Source of the DNA: an uncultured Thiotrichales bacterium | GTDB lineage: Bacteria > Pseudomonadota > Gammaproteobacteria > CAIRSR01 | Length of the DNA: 46,366 nucleotides | Direction of reading: 5' to 3' | Assembly: GCA_903824965.1 (NCBI GenBank) | Contig: CAIJYR010000150.1 | Location: 1-46,366 of the forward strand | Part shown: in pieces, positions 36,924-46,366 of the stretch | Numbering within the stretch: the stretch's first letter is position 1 | Layout: every line of letters begins with the position of its first letter | The notes under the pieces: generated by a model | What the model was told of the DNA's origin: nothing | Databases searched by the model: none | What the model saw: only the letters and a program-made list of their open reading frames with translations | Position numbers and translations under genes: made by a program

Positions 36924-39900
36924 ATGAACATGCGTGCCCGGCTGATGATGTTAGCAGGGGTGTCTGTGTTGCTGTTGCTGTTTTCCATCGCGGGCAGCCT
37001 CTACCAACTGTACGACCTCAAGAATGATCTCGCCGCCAACCAGGTTTCTATCCATAGCCTCACCAATGCAGCGATGACAATAGAACTCGCACAAGTAGCC
37101 TTCAAAACCCAGGTACAGGATTGGAAGGACATGTTGATCCGTGGCAACGACGCTGCCAGTTACGAGAAATACTTTTCTCAATTTGAAAAAGAGGAAAAAC
37201 AGGTACAGACGAACCTGCAGAACGCTATCGATCTCATGCGTAAGCAGGGTCTCACAACCACCGATACTGAGATCCTGATGGATGCACATACACAGCTTGG
37301 CAGCCAATACCGTGATGCGCTCAAATCGTATGATAAGAATAATCCTCAGTCTTGCCAGATAGTCGATAAATTGGTCAAAGGCATGGATCGTCCTGCCTCA
37401 GAAGGCATGTCCAAGGTCGCCAAGCAAATCGAAACATACCTACAGCAACGAGAAGATGCGGATAGCACAGAAACAGAAACCACCTACCAGAAAATCCGAA
37501 ATATATTGCTGGTATTCGGAGCCATTGGCATTGTATTGTTGATCACGATCTCTTTTAACATCATCCGTACCTTGATGCGTCTCTTGGGTGGCGAACCCGC
37601 CCAAGCTGCGGAGATCGCCAACAAGATTGCGGTTGGCGATTTTTCGACCCAGATCATGCTAGAAGCTGGCGATACTGCTAGTTTGATGGCGGCCATGCAA
37701 ATCATGACGACCTCGCTGCAATCGCTGATGACCGATCTAGGCGTTACCACAAAGGCCACCCTTGAGGGAAAACTGACCAGCCGTGTGGATGCGAGCCAGC
37801 ACAAGGGAGAGTATCTCCGTATCGTGGAAGGGGTGAATCGTACCATAGATTGCATGGTTGGCTATTTAGACGCAATGCCCCTCCCTACCATGATTATCGA
37901 TCGAGACTTTCAGGTTCTCTATATGAACAAAGCAGGGCTGGCCGTCGGGCAGAGCAGCCTTGAACAACTGCGTGGCCGTCGCTGTTCAACGTACTTTAAT
38001 ACCGGTGATTGCCACACAGAACGCTGTGCCTGTCAACGTGCGATGGTCGATGTACGCTTGAGCCGATCACAAACGACTGCAAAGCCACGCAGCGATTTAA
38101 CGCTTGAAATAGAGTACATCGGTGTTCCCGTTAAAAACGAGCAAGGCCAGGTGGTTGGTGCCTTTGAGGTGGTTTTGGATCAAACACAGATCCGTACTGC
38201 ACAGCGTATTGCAACGAAGGTATCTGAATACCAAAATCTAGAGGTGTTGAAGGTTCAGAATGCACTAGGCAAAATTGCTTGCGGAGATTTGGGCGTGACC
38301 CTTCAGGCGGCAGAGTCCGATCAGGACACCGATGCGGTCAAGCAAACCTTTATGACCATGTACAATGCCGTCTCCAACGTGATTGCCTCGATCCAAGCCT
38401 TGATCCGCGATACCGATAGGCTTATCCAAGCGGCAGCCGATGGGCAACTCGATACACGTGCTGATGTTGCGAAACACCAGGGTGATTTCAGGAAACTGGT
38501 ACAGGGCATTAACCAAACGTTGGACAATATCATTCTTCCGGTGAACGAAGCGGTCGCGGTACTCACGGAAATAGAGAAGGGTGAGCTAAACAAAAAGGTC
38601 AACGGGGACTACAAAGGTCAGCTCAAACATTTCAAGGACACGGTGAACAGCACCGTTGCCAAACTTTCGCATGTGGTCGGCGAGATACGGGCGGCAACCG
38701 GCGGCGTGGGTCGTGGTGAGATCCCAGCGGCCATCAAGCATCCATGGCCTGGGGAGTTCGACAGCATCCGTGAGAGCCTGAACGCTGCGGGTGTTGCCAT
38801 CCGCGCCCTGATTGAGGATGTGCGTGTTCTCGCACAAGCGGGTTCAGAAGGGCGCATGACGGTGCGTGCCGATACGAATCGTCACCAGGGGGATTATCGC
38901 CGGATCATCGAAGGGTTCAACGCCACCCTAGATGCTGTGGTCGGCCCTGTCACCGAGGTGATGCGGGTCATGTCAGCCTTAGAGAACGGTCAGCTCGATC
39001 AACAAATCGTTGCCCAGTACCATGGCATGTTGGGCCAACTGCGCGACTCCGTGAACAACACCGTGGTGAAGTTGGCCCACACCATCGGGGAGGTTCACCA
39101 CACCAGCAGTGAATTAGGCAACGCCGCTACCCAAGTGGAGGCGACCGCGCAAGCACTCAGTCAGGCAACGAGCGAACAGGCGGCGAGTGTCGAGGAAACA
39201 AGTGCTGCGGTGGAACAAATGAGTGCCTCTATCACGCAAAATGCCGAAAACGCCAAGATCACCAATACAAAGGCAATCCAGGCAGCAGCACAGGCACAGG
39301 AGGGAGGGAGCGCAGTCAGCGGAACGGTGGACGCCATGAAGCAGATCGCGAAGAAGATCGGTATCATCGATGACATTGCCTACCAGACCAATTTGCTGGC
39401 CCTAAACGCAGCCATCGAGGCCGCCAGAGCGGGCGAACACGGCAAAGGCTTTGCGGTAGTGGCGGCAGAGGTTCGCAAACTGGCCGAGCGCAGCCAAGTT
39501 GCGGCGCGGGAGATTGGTGAACTCGCAACGGGGAGTGTGCGTCTTGCGGAGAAAGCAGGTACCCTCCTCGGTGAAATCGTGCCTTCTATCTCGAAGACCT
39601 CTGAGTTAGTGCAGGATATTGCTGCATCTTCTAGGGAGCAGTCCGGAGGCGTGGGTCAGATCAACAATGCCATGAGCCAGCTTTCACACCTGACCCAAAA
39701 CAACGCAAGTTCTGCCGAAGAATTGGCCGCCACAGCAGAAGAATTGGGTGCGCAGGTTGCACAACTCCAAGAGCTGGTTGCTTTCTTCCGGATCGCTGAG
39801 GAACGGATACCCCAAAAATCCTACGCCCAAAACACACGAGCGACAGTACAGCCGGGCACACGCAAGGGTATGCCTGCACCCAAGGGCAGAGCACTAGACA

Positions 39901-39950
39901 GGTCAAAGCCTGGGATGGTAGGTGTACCCGATGGCTTTGAGTCGTTCTAG
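36924..39950 (+). CDS. Large methyl-accepting chemotaxis protein with Cys-rich PAS domain
   Basis: A 1008-residue receptor. Membrane helix at about 8-27, a 4-helix-type periplasmic sensor (about 28-190), a second helix ([20 protein letters not shown]), HAMP, a PAS domain (about 313-425), two or three further HAMP-like modules (repeated H-x-GD/GE-Y/F-x-x-I/LV-x-G segments), and a signalling domain with [20 protein letters not shown]. The PAS domain has C-x8-C-x4-C-x-C ([17 protein letters not shown]), which could bind metal or sense redox. The ATG at 36924 has CGGAGAC upstream. It is followed by another chemoreceptor. Confidence 0.93.
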   Translation: MNMRARLMMLAGVSVLLLLFSIAGSLYQLYDLKNDLAANQVSIHSLTNAAMTIELAQVAFKTQVQDWKDMLIRGNDAASYEKYFSQFEKEEKQVQTNLQNAIDLMRKQGLTTTDTEILMDAHTQLGSQYRDALKSYDKNNPQSCQIVDKLVKGMDRPASEGMSKVAKQIETYLQQREDADSTETETTYQKIRNILLVFGAIGIVLLITISFNIIRTLMRLLGGEPAQAAEIANKIAVGDFSTQIMLEAGDTASLMAAMQIMTTSLQSLMTDLGVTTKATLEGKLTSRVDASQHKGEYLRIVEGVNRTIDCMVGYLDAMPLPTMIIDRDFQVLYMNKAGLAVGQSSLEQLRGRRCSTYFNTGDCHTERCACQRAMVDVRLSRSQTTAKPRSDLTLEIEYIGVPVKNEQGQVVGAFEVVLDQTQIRTAQRIATKVSEYQNLEVLKVQNALGKIACGDLGVTLQAAESDQDTDAVKQTFMTMYNAVSNVIASIQALIRDTDRLIQAAADGQLDTRADVAKHQGDFRKLVQGINQTLDNIILPVNEAVAVLTEIEKGELNKKVNGDYKGQLKHFKDTVNSTVAKLSHVVGEIRAATGGVGRGEIPAAIKHPWPGEFDSIRESLNAAGVAIRALIEDVRVLAQAGSEGRMTVRADTNRHQGDYRRIIEGFNATLDAVVGPVTEVMRVMSALENGQLDQQIVAQYHGMLGQLRDSVNNTVVKLAHTIGEVHHTSSELGNAATQVEATAQALSQATSEQAASVEETSAAVEQMSASITQNAENAKITNTKAIQAAAQAQEGGSAVSGTVDAMKQIAKKIGIIDDIAYQTNLLALNAAIEAARAGEHGKGFAVVAAEVRKLAERSQVAAREIGELATGSVRLAEKAGTLLGEIVPSISKTSELVQDIAASSREQSGGVGQINNAMSQLSHLTQNNASSAEELAATAEELGAQVAQLQELVAFFRIAEERIPQKSYAQNTRATVQPGTRKGMPAPKGRALDRSKPGMVGVPDGFESF

Positions 39951-40129
39951 CGGTGGATGTCTTGCGGTTGGCGGTCGATTGCCCTTATCTGCATTCCCCA
40001 TTGATGGTAAACTGGGGTAGTGTGGTGCTGCGGTCTGTTACAATCGGCTGCATTGCGACATTGGCGAGGTTGGCGGAGGTGTGGGGCCAGAAGGCTCCGT
40101 CACTCTGCCCGTAGGCGTGTGTGACAACG

Positions 40130-40215
40130 ACAACAAAGGAAAGGAGTCGGGTAAACCGTCCCCTTTCCTCGTCGCCCCCGGGCGTGGAAAGTAGAGAGAA
40201 TCGGAGACATTGATG
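40130..40215 (+). repeat. Possible diverged relative of the A/B/C repeat upstream of a chemoreceptor
   Basis: In the sense direction of the downstream gene, this stretch has AAACCGTCCCCTTTCCTC, a GCCC..GGGC pair, then TCGGAGACATTGATG, the same order as the reverse strand of repeats A, B and C (AAACCGTCTCCTTTCATC, hairpin, CGGAGACATTGATG). It also makes its own GGAAAGG/CCTTTCC hairpin (40138-40169). Similarity is partial and could be chance. Confidence 0.35.
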
Positions 40216-41442
40216 ACATCGTTCAAAAACGGGTTTGTCCCACTGATCAGCGGGATTGTGCTTGCAATAGTGTTGATGTTTATAATCCTTGCTGACGCCC
40301 TTCCTGGCAGTCGCTTCCTCCTCGAAGTGGTTTTGCAGATTACGCTGGTTGCGTTGGTGGTGGGTGTCTTTTTGCTCGCTCGAACCGTCAGTGTGACGAT
40401 GGATCGTCTGCGCAATGCCCTGCTTCGGGTCGCTGATGACAAAGACCTCACAACGCGCATTTCAGAAGAGGGTGGCGACGAACTCAAGACCGCTGCACAT
40501 GCCTTTAACACGGTCATGGAGCATTTTGAAGGCATCATCGAGCACGTCAATGCTTCGATTGGCAAATTGGTGGGCGAGGTCTCTCAACTCTCCTCTGTGG
40601 CCGAACGGACGAATACAGGTGCCCAGCACCAGCGCACCGAAATCAGCCAGGTAGCCACCGCCATCAATGAAGTATCCGCAACCGTTCATGAGGTTGCTCG
40701 CAATACCGCAACCGCCGCTGACACCGCCAACCGTGCGAAGACAGAGGCCGCCAATGGACGACAAGTGGTCGCTAAAGCCATTGGTACCATTGGTCAATTG
40801 GCCACGGCTGTCGAACAGGTCGCAGGGGTGATTCAGCGTCTAGAAACCGAAAGCAACAACATCGGCACCATTCTCGACGTGATTCGTGGCATTGCCGAAC
40901 AAACCAACTTGTTGGCACTGAACGCAGCCATCGAAGCAGCGCGTGCGGGGGGACAGGGTCGTGGTTTCGCAGTGGTGGCGGACGAGGTGCGTACCTTGGC
41001 CAGTCGGACACAACAGTCCACTGCAGAGATTCAAGCCATGATCCAACGCCTTCAGACGGGTGCCCAAGAAGCGGTGCGTGCCATGAAGGAAGGGCGCCAA
41101 CAAGCAGAAGCCAGCGTACAACAGGCTGCGAGTGCCGGAGAGTCTTTGGAAGCCATCACCCATGCGGTGGTTGCCATTACCGACATGAATACACAAATCG
41201 CCACCGCCGCCGAGGAACAAAGCGCCGTCGCAGAAGAGATGAACCGCAACATTATTAGCATTGGCAATGTGGCGGAAGAGACAGCGAGCGGTGCCCAGAA
41301 AACAGCACATTCTAGTGTGTCTATTGTTCAGGGCGTCGATGATCTACGACAGCTCGTTCATCGCTTCAAGGGAGACGAGCGTGGATCCTCTCGGAACGCT
41401 CACTCCAGAAGCAAATCATCCTCCCAGAAGTCGAGATTCTGA
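40213..41442 (+). CDS. Methyl-accepting chemotaxis protein with minimal sensor
   Basis: A 409-residue receptor with two adjacent membrane helices (about 5-30 and 34-56) and only a very short segment between them, then HAMP and a signalling domain with [37 protein letters not shown] and [14 protein letters not shown]. Lacking a periplasmic sensor, it may sense the membrane state or work in mixed arrays with other receptors. The ATG at 40213 has GGAGACATTG upstream. Confidence 0.93.
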   Translation: MTSFKNGFVPLISGIVLAIVLMFIILADALPGSRFLLEVVLQITLVALVVGVFLLARTVSVTMDRLRNALLRVADDKDLTTRISEEGGDELKTAAHAFNTVMEHFEGIIEHVNASIGKLVGEVSQLSSVAERTNTGAQHQRTEISQVATAINEVSATVHEVARNTATAADTANRAKTEAANGRQVVAKAIGTIGQLATAVEQVAGVIQRLETESNNIGTILDVIRGIAEQTNLLALNAAIEAARAGGQGRGFAVVADEVRTLASRTQQSTAEIQAMIQRLQTGAQEAVRAMKEGRQQAEASVQQAASAGESLEAITHAVVAITDMNTQIATAAEEQSAVAEEMNRNIISIGNVAEETASGAQKTAHSSVSIVQGVDDLRQLVHRFKGDERGSSRNAHSRSKSSSQKSRF

Positions 41443-41627
41443 CGGCTTTTGACGTTGGGTTGACTTTAGACATAGCTCCTCCCCGTTGGGGAGGAGTGGC
41501 AGGGAGGGGAGGAGGCTGGTTTTGACTGATCTTTGGCTTTTGTCTGGGCAAGTTGCCAAGATTCGAGCGTTGAAGATCAAGATTTCAAGATCAAGATTTC
41601 AAGACCAAACCACCCTGTCTCCCCCAA
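41443..41627. repeat. Palindromic repeat P3 and a 14-bp tandem duplication
   Basis: A perfect 9-bp stem CTCCTCCCC-GTT-GGGGAGGAG (41476-41496) is followed by GGGAGGGGAGGAGGCTGG, recalling the left part of P1 and P2. At about 41575-41605 a short unit of AAGATCAAGATTTC type is repeated twice. There is no gene in this stretch between the convergent chemoreceptor and glnA. Confidence 0.55.
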
Positions 41628-41668
41628 CCCCTTCCTACTGTGTGCTATAGCGGGAAGGGGTTTTTTCG
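41628..41668 (+). terminator. Terminator between convergent MCP and glnA
   Basis: ACCCCTTCC pairs with GGGAAGGGGT around a loop of about 16 bases and is followed by TTTTTT on the plus strand, a Rho-independent terminator for the chemoreceptor transcript. The same stem lies directly after the glnA stop, but on the minus strand no T run follows. Confidence 0.7.
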
Positions 41669-41669
41669 T

Positions 41670-43079
41670 TTACAGGCTGTAGTACATATCGAACTCAACC
41701 GGATGGGTCGTCATGCGTAGGCGCGTGACTTCCTGTTCCTTGAGGGCAAGATAGCCATCAATAAGGTCGTTCGTAAAGACGCCTCCCGCCGTAAGAAAGC
41801 CACGATCCTTGTCCAGAGCGTCCAGCGCCATGTCGAGGGAGTGGCATACCTTCGGGATATTCTTCTCTTCTTCTGGTGGCAGATCGTACAGATCTTTGTC
41901 CATCGGCTCGCCTGGGTGGATCTTGTTCATGATGCCATCCAGCCCCGCCAACATCATGGCAGAGAAGGCAAAATACGGATTGGCCATAGAATCTGGGAAG
42001 CGCACTTCAATGCGACGCGCCTTTGGGTTGGTCACATAAGGAATGCGGATAGAAGCCGAACGATTACGTGCAGAATACGCCAGCATCACAGGAGCCTCGA
42101 AACCCGGTACCAAACGCTTGTAGCTGTTGGTAGTCGGATTGGTGATGGCGTTTAGGGCGCGGGCGTGCTTGATGATGCCCCCGATGTAATACAATGCCGT
42201 CTCAGACAGGCCACCATACAGGTTGCCCGTAAAGAGGTTGACACCGTTCTTGGCGAGCGATTGGTGAACATGCATACCGCTCCCGTTGTCGCCAACGATG
42301 GGCTTCGGCATAAAAGTGACTGTCTTGCCGTAGGACTTGGCGACATTCCAGAGCACATACTTCAGAATCTGGACTTCATCGGCCTTGCGGATCAACGTAT
42401 TGAACTTGACACCGATCTCGTTTTGTCCGGCGGTCGCGACCTCGTGGTGATGGACTTCCACCTCAATGCCCATTTCCTCTAGGGCCAAGCACATGGCACC
42501 ACGCATGTCATGCTGGGAATCGACTGGAGGGACTGGGAAATAGCCACCTTTGACGGAGGGGCGATGGCCCAGATTGCCACCCTCATAGACACGTTCCGTG
42601 TTCCAAGAACCTTCTTCGGAATCTACTTTGCAGAAGCTGCCTGAAATATCAGCACCCCAACGCACATCATCGAAAATAAAGAATTCATTCTCAGGGCCGA
42701 AGAGCGCGGTATCTGCAATCCCTGTGGATTGCAAATAAGCTTCTGCACGTTTGGCCAAAGAACGTGGATCGCGTTCATAGCCTTCCATGGTGCTTGGCTC
42801 GATGATATCGCAACGCAAATTCAGCGTAGGCTCGTCGGTGAAGGGATCCATTACCGCAGTGGCCGCTTCTGGCATCAAAATCATGTCCGACTCTTGAATG
42901 CCCTTCCAACCGGCAATCGATGATCCATCGAACATTTTGCCATCGGTAAAGAGGTCTTCATTGATTGCCTTTGCCGGCACGGTGACGTGCTGCTCCTTCC
43001 CTCGGGTATCGGTGAAGCGGAAGTCGACGAATTTCACCTCTTGTTCTTCTATAGTCTTGAGCACATCAGCAGGGGACAT
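41670..43079 (-). CDS. glnA: Glutamine synthetase type I
   Basis: A 469-residue GSI, the same length as E. coli GlnA, making glutamine from glutamate, ammonia and ATP as a dodecamer. Conserved blocks: [66 protein letters not shown] and [16 protein letters not shown]. The adenylylation site Tyr is present in DLYDLPPEE, so GlnE control is expected. ATG 43079 is chosen because GGAG lies nine bases before it; the ATG at 43088 abuts the GGAG. No sigma54 (GG-N10-GC) promoter is visible in the 90 bases upstream. Confidence 0.97.
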   Translation of the reverse strand: MSPADVLKTIEEQEVKFVDFRFTDTRGKEQHVTVPAKAINEDLFTDGKMFDGSSIAGWKGIQESDMILMPEAATAVMDPFTDEPTLNLRCDIIEPSTMEGYERDPRSLAKRAEAYLQSTGIADTALFGPENEFFIFDDVRWGADISGSFCKVDSEEGSWNTERVYEGGNLGHRPSVKGGYFPVPPVDSQHDMRGAMCLALEEMGIEVEVHHHEVATAGQNEIGVKFNTLIRKADEVQILKYVLWNVAKSYGKTVTFMPKPIVGDNGSGMHVHQSLAKNGVNLFTGNLYGGLSETALYYIGGIIKHARALNAITNPTTNSYKRLVPGFEAPVMLAYSARNRSASIRIPYVTNPKARRIEVRFPDSMANPYFAFSAMMLAGLDGIMNKIHPGEPMDKDLYDLPPEEEKNIPKVCHSLDMALDALDKDRGFLTAGGVFTNDLIDGYLALKEQEVTRLRMTTHPVEFDMYYSL

Positions 43080-43169
43080 CGTTTCCATCTCCAGTGAAAG
43101 AGGATTGGCCTACTAGGGAGACCTTCCCGTTGGCCAGACGGGTTAGATCGTAAAAAAACACTGCATTTA

Positions 43170-44324
43170 TTAGGGGTGCTCAAAACGCACGCGGATGCGT
43201 CCGAGGCTTTGGTCAGCGGCTGCGGCTTGTTGGAGAGTCGTCCCAATGGCCTGTGCCGCTTGGGAGGGGTTCTGACTTCCTGCCAACAGGGTCGTGGACA
43301 ACACGACATCCAGGTGAACCTGACCATCCAGATAGTGGAGGATGACTTCTCGGAGGTCTCGTGCTGCGCCAATTCCAGACCATACCGCGTTCAGTCTCTC
43401 AAGGACACCATCGCGCAGGGGAAGGTGCATGCAGCTGGATTGTTGTTCGTCGTCCTCCGGATCGATGTGGACGGTGACATCCACGACTTCGTCAATCTCA
43501 CGGATGAGGGCAGCACGCACCGTCTCGCTGATTTGATGCCCTTCTGAAACACTGCTCACCGGGTTATTCAAAAGAATGTGTACATCCACCAGGGCATCCG
43601 TGCCCATGTGACGGGTGCGTAACAAATGCAGAGCTTTCACGCCATGCACCTCAAGAATAGTGCGCCGGATACCTTCCACTTGTTCTTTGGAGAGTCCCGT
43701 ATCGATCAACTCACGGACGGCATTCCATGAAAGCTCCCAGGCGACATGGAGGATCAAAAGACCGACGACAACCGCACCGATCGCATCCAGGTATTGTAAC
43801 CCGGCAAGCGTACCGGCGACACCCACCAACACGACCAACGAAGACACCGCATCGGAACGGTGATGCCATGCGTTGGCACGAAGGAGGGGAGAACGGTGGC
43901 GCCGTGCCAAGGCAAGGGTATAGCGGTAGAGCGATTCTTTGACCAAAATGGCCAAGCCTGCGATCAGGAGGGGCATTCGGTCGGGTACTAACAATTCGCT
44001 TGGATGGAACAGACGATTGATGGCGTCCCACATCATGCCCACAGCGATGAGGAACAGTACCAGTCCCATCATGACAGAGGCAGCAGTTTCAATCCGTGCG
44101 TGGCCGTAGGGGTGATCGGCGTCTGGCCCATCCTTGCCTTGGTAGGCGGCAAACAACACAATGCCATCTGCAATGAGATCCGCAAGCGAATGAAACCCAT
44201 CCGCCAAAAGCGACTGTGACTGACTCACTACCCCGAAAACGAGCTTGATCACCGCGAGAACAGCATCCGCGACAGCACCCACCCAATTTGCCTGCTGGGT
44301 TTCTTGGTAGCGATGACTACTCAC
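43170..44324 (-). CDS. Cation diffusion facilitator (CDF) transporter
   Basis: A 384-residue CDF protein with six membrane helices in the first 210 residues and a cytoplasmic C-terminal domain. Metal-site motifs are SLLADGFHSLADLIADG (helix 2) and HHRSDAVSSLVVLVGVAG (helix 5), giving a His/Asp-rich site as in FieF-type Zn/Fe exporters; DHPYGHARIET is also typical. The C-terminus is longer than in FieF (an extra 80 residues with a second ferredoxin-like part). The GTG start overlaps the tusA stop as GTGA, so the genes are translated together. Metal unknown. Confidence 0.9.
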   Translation of the reverse strand: MSSHRYQETQQANWVGAVADAVLAVIKLVFGVVSQSQSLLADGFHSLADLIADGIVLFAAYQGKDGPDADHPYGHARIETAASVMMGLVLFLIAVGMMWDAINRLFHPSELLVPDRMPLLIAGLAILVKESLYRYTLALARRHRSPLLRANAWHHRSDAVSSLVVLVGVAGTLAGLQYLDAIGAVVVGLLILHVAWELSWNAVRELIDTGLSKEQVEGIRRTILEVHGVKALHLLRTRHMGTDALVDVHILLNNPVSSVSEGHQISETVRAALIREIDEVVDVTVHIDPEDDEQQSSCMHLPLRDGVLERLNAVWSGIGAARDLREVILHYLDGQVHLDVVLSTTLLAGSQNPSQAAQAIGTTLQQAAAADQSLGRIRVRFEHP

Positions 44325-44551
44325 GATGCACCGACCTGGATGACAACGAAGACATCAAAACCCTCCCTGTACGTTTGTACGATCCGATGACCGTTTATCT
44401 TGGCCCAAGTGGGGATATCTACCAGCGCAGCCGGATCAGTCGACACCACTTCTAGAATCTCTCCAGGAACGAGGCCACCCACCCGATCTTGGGTGCGAAT
44501 CACGGGCATGGGGCAGAGGGTACGACGAACATCAAGAAAATGGCGTGCCAT
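44321..44551 (-). CDS. TusA-family sulfurtransferase
   Basis: A 76-residue protein with the TusA signature LDVRRTLCPMPVIRTQDRV, containing the CPxP active-site Cys near residue 15. TusA proteins carry persulfide sulfur for tRNA thiolation, molybdenum cofactor or, in sulfur oxidisers, for the Dsr/Hdr pathways. The ATG at 44551 gives the usual N-terminus. Coupling to a CDF transporter instead of to rhodanese/DsrE genes is uncommon, so its acceptor is unclear. Confidence 0.87.
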   Translation of the reverse strand: MARHFLDVRRTLCPMPVIRTQDRVGGLVPGEILEVVSTDPAALVDIPTWAKINGHRIVQTYREGFDVFVVIQVGAS

Positions 44552-44653
44552 ATAAGGACGACTGCACAAGGGAGCGCCAGTATCGATCGATGTTCATGTA
44601 AAATCAAGGCAGAGTTTTAGAACCCTATCCACCCTGAATCGCCCTGACCGAAA

Positions 44654-46084
44654 ATGCCCATGATCCCCTGTACCCGTTTTGCCCCTAGTCCTACTGGCTA
44701 CCTTCACATCGGTGGTGCACGCACCGCGCTGTTTTCATGGTTGTATGCACGAAAATACGGAGGTCGTTTCATTTTGCGCATCGAAGACACCGATCGGGAG
44801 CGTTCCACAGAGGAGTCCGTCAACGCCATTCTGGACGGGATGGCTTGGTTGGGTCTTGCGCATGACTTGGGGCCGTTTTACCAGACCCATCGTTTTGATC
44901 GATACCATGCGGTCGCTGAAGCACTCTTGGCGCAGGGAAAAGCCTATCACTGTTACTGTACCAAGGAAGAATTGGAACAGATGCGCAACGATCAAATGTC
45001 GCGTAAAGAAAAACCACGCTACGACGGCCGTTGTTCGCACCATCAGAAGGTACGCGAGGGTGTTTCACCCGTAGTCCGCTTTCGGAATCCCACCGAGGGG
45101 GCTACAGTGGTGGACGATCTCATTCATGGCCCTGTGGTTTTCCAGAACGATACCTTGGACGATCTCATTATTGTTCGTTCGGACGGTACACCCACGTACA
45201 ATTTTACGGTGGTGGTCGATGACTGGGACATGGGTATCACCCACGTCATTCGTGGGGATGATCACCTAAACAACACACCCCGCCAGATCAACCTTCTGCG
45301 GGCATTGGGTGCCTCCCCCCCTGCCTACGCGCATGTTCCCATGATTTTGGGGGAGGACGGTGCCCGTTTGAGCAAACGCCACGGTGCAGTGAATGTGATC
45401 TCGTACCACGAGAATGGCTATTTACCAGAAGCCTTGCTGAATTACTTGGTGCGCCTGGGTTGGTCACACGGGGATCAGGAGATATTTTCCCTGGAAGAGA
45501 TGATTCAGTTCTTTGAGATCCGCGATGTCAATCTTTCTTCTGCGGCATTCAATGCGGAGAAATTGTTGTGGATCAACCAGCACTACCTGAAGAGCAGTGA
45601 TCCTAAGCGGGTCGCGGAGTATTTGGCCTATCACCTCAAGAAACTGGGAATTGATCCTACAGATGGCCCTGTACTGACAGAGATTGTGGTAATTCAGCGG
45701 GAGCGTTCTAAAACGCTGGTAGAAATGGCGGTGAACAGTGCGTTTTTCTTCCGTGATATCGATGGGTACATGCCGGACGCAGAGAAACACCTACGACCGG
45801 AGATTCTCCCCGCACTGGAGGCATTGCGGGCACGCCTGATGGCGCTCACCGATTGGTGTGCCGAAACGCTTCACGCAACGATTGTACAGTGCGCCGAGGA
45901 TCATCACCTCAAGCTTGGGAAACTGGCCCAACCGATTCGTGTAGCCGTCAGTGGAAAAGCGGCTTCGCCCCCGATTGATGCGACCCTTGCCGTACTCGGC
46001 CGGGAGCGCACCCTACAGCGCATTGATTGCGCCATCGAGTATATTCGAGTCGGTCTCTGCGATCCTATGAAATCCTCTCCCTGA
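44654..46084 (+). CDS. gltX: Glutamyl-tRNA synthetase
   Basis: A 476-residue class I synthetase charging tRNA-Glu. The HIGH motif is in FAPSPTGYLHIGGARTALFS, then LRIEDTDRERSTEESVNAIL, CYCTKEELEQMRNDQMSRKE, and KMSKS as ARLSKRHGAVNV (about residue 238). The C-terminal helical anticodon-binding domain is complete. Two Met (44654 and 44660) could start it. Length is typical for gammaproteobacterial GltX. It is divergent from tusA. Confidence 0.96.
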   Translation: MPMIPCTRFAPSPTGYLHIGGARTALFSWLYARKYGGRFILRIEDTDRERSTEESVNAILDGMAWLGLAHDLGPFYQTHRFDRYHAVAEALLAQGKAYHCYCTKEELEQMRNDQMSRKEKPRYDGRCSHHQKVREGVSPVVRFRNPTEGATVVDDLIHGPVVFQNDTLDDLIIVRSDGTPTYNFTVVVDDWDMGITHVIRGDDHLNNTPRQINLLRALGASPPAYAHVPMILGEDGARLSKRHGAVNVISYHENGYLPEALLNYLVRLGWSHGDQEIFSLEEMIQFFEIRDVNLSSAAFNAEKLLWINQHYLKSSDPKRVAEYLAYHLKKLGIDPTDGPVLTEIVVIQRERSKTLVEMAVNSAFFFRDIDGYMPDAEKHLRPEILPALEALRARLMALTDWCAETLHATIVQCAEDHHLKLGKLAQPIRVAVSGKAASPPIDATLAVLGRERTLQRIDCAIEYIRVGLCDPMKSSP

Positions 46085-46112
46085 TGCACGCGCAGTCTAT
46101 AAGGCTACTCCG

Positions 46113-46250
46113 ATGAAGCACTCTTTTACTATTCTTCCACTGCTGGCACTGTTCGCACTGTCACAGGCATGGGCTGCTGTACTCGTCAAAGAATATCATG
46201 GTCGCATGGGGGAACATACAGAGATACATAACCCAAGTTGCCACCTATGA
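46113..46250 (+). CDS. Short secreted peptide ORF (45 residues)
   Basis: An ATG with a weak SD (AAGG) encodes a 45-residue peptide. A convincing signal sequence (MKHSFTILPLLALFALSQ, cleavage near AWA-A) is followed by about 23 residues with four His and one Cys (EYHGRMGEHTEIHNPSCH). It may be a small secreted protein or the front part of a gene broken by an early stop. No family recognised. It follows gltX by 28 bases. Confidence 0.4.
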   Translation: MKHSFTILPLLALFALSQAWAAVLVKEYHGRMGEHTEIHNPSCHL

Positions 46251-46366
46251 CCACCATCAGAATCCTTCCAAGAGGTAATGGATTAATGTAGCCTTATAGT
46301 AATCAATCTATTGGTTGCCGATGGGGAAGTAAAATGGACGAGATGATTATAGTAACATATTGTATC
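46251..46366. other. AT-richer end of the window, no gene seen
   Basis: Only 116 bases, clearly richer in A and T than the rest. No start with SD, tRNA or hairpin is visible. It could be the promoter region of a gene outside the window. Confidence 0.3.

Noticed and set aside
43080-43169. Sigma54 promoter expected for glnA
   Set aside because: No GG-N10-GC pair with suitable flanks is visible in this gap.

Overview
The window looks like the chromosome of a Gram-negative gammaproteobacterium. Evidence for this is the ndk-rlmN-pilF order, the pilMNOPQ operon, adenylylatable GlnA, ErpA, MlaC, the mutY-yggX pair and an RpoH sigma factor. A proteobacterial class I phosphoribulokinase (prkB) points to Calvin-cycle CO2 fixation. 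TusA and the overall gene set would fit a sulfur-oxidising autotroph, but that is inference. Three chemoreceptors and type IV pilus genes indicate a motile, surface-active cell. Most of the window is ordinary core chromosome. The accessory material consists of two families of intergenic repeats, an IS remnant and a few decayed gene pieces.

Layout. 1-540: remnant of an IS1595-type transposase running off the left edge, then unassigned sequence up to infA. 976-5381: rod-shape operon mreB-mreC-mreD-mrdA, with no rodA behind it. 5385-8361: a repeat-rich coiled-coil membrane protein, a small hemerythrin-like protein, rpoH with a CIRCE element inside its promoter, and a NUDIX hydrolase. 8359-8720: repeat copy A. 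8731-12249: erpA, argC and a chemoreceptor. 12301-16029: ndk-rlmN-pilF plus a GldG-like membrane protein, all on the minus strand. 16050-17045: a DUF805 gene between two copies of a palindromic repeat. 17014-20982: mlaC-like gene, response regulator, histidine kinase and tRNA-Asn. 21076-24107: a small membrane protein preceded by repeat copy C, then prkB-mutY-yggX, with mutY carrying a one-base frameshift in a G7 run. 24389-29616: pilMNOPQ. 29609-30667: a methyltransferase preceded by repeat copy B. 30753-31776: an L,D-transpeptidase and an Lpp/OprI-like lipoprotein. 31919-36645: a TPR/ATP-grasp fusion and PEP synthase. 36924-41442: two chemoreceptors. 41670-46084: glnA, then a CDF transporter with overlapping tusA, then gltX.

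The most unusual item is a repeat family of about 120-400 bp (copies A, B and C). Its ends look like the terminal hairpins of IS200/IS605-type elements, but no transposase or TnpB/IscB gene is present. In all three copies the left end merges with the Shine-Dalgarno sequence and start codon of a minus-strand reading frame, and an internal GTCTCC could mask that GGAGAC ribosome-binding site. Other items worth checking are the rpoH CIRCE, the mutY homopolymer frameshift, the TPR/ATP-grasp fusion, the duplication around the DUF805 gene, and a chemoreceptor with a four-cysteine PAS domain.
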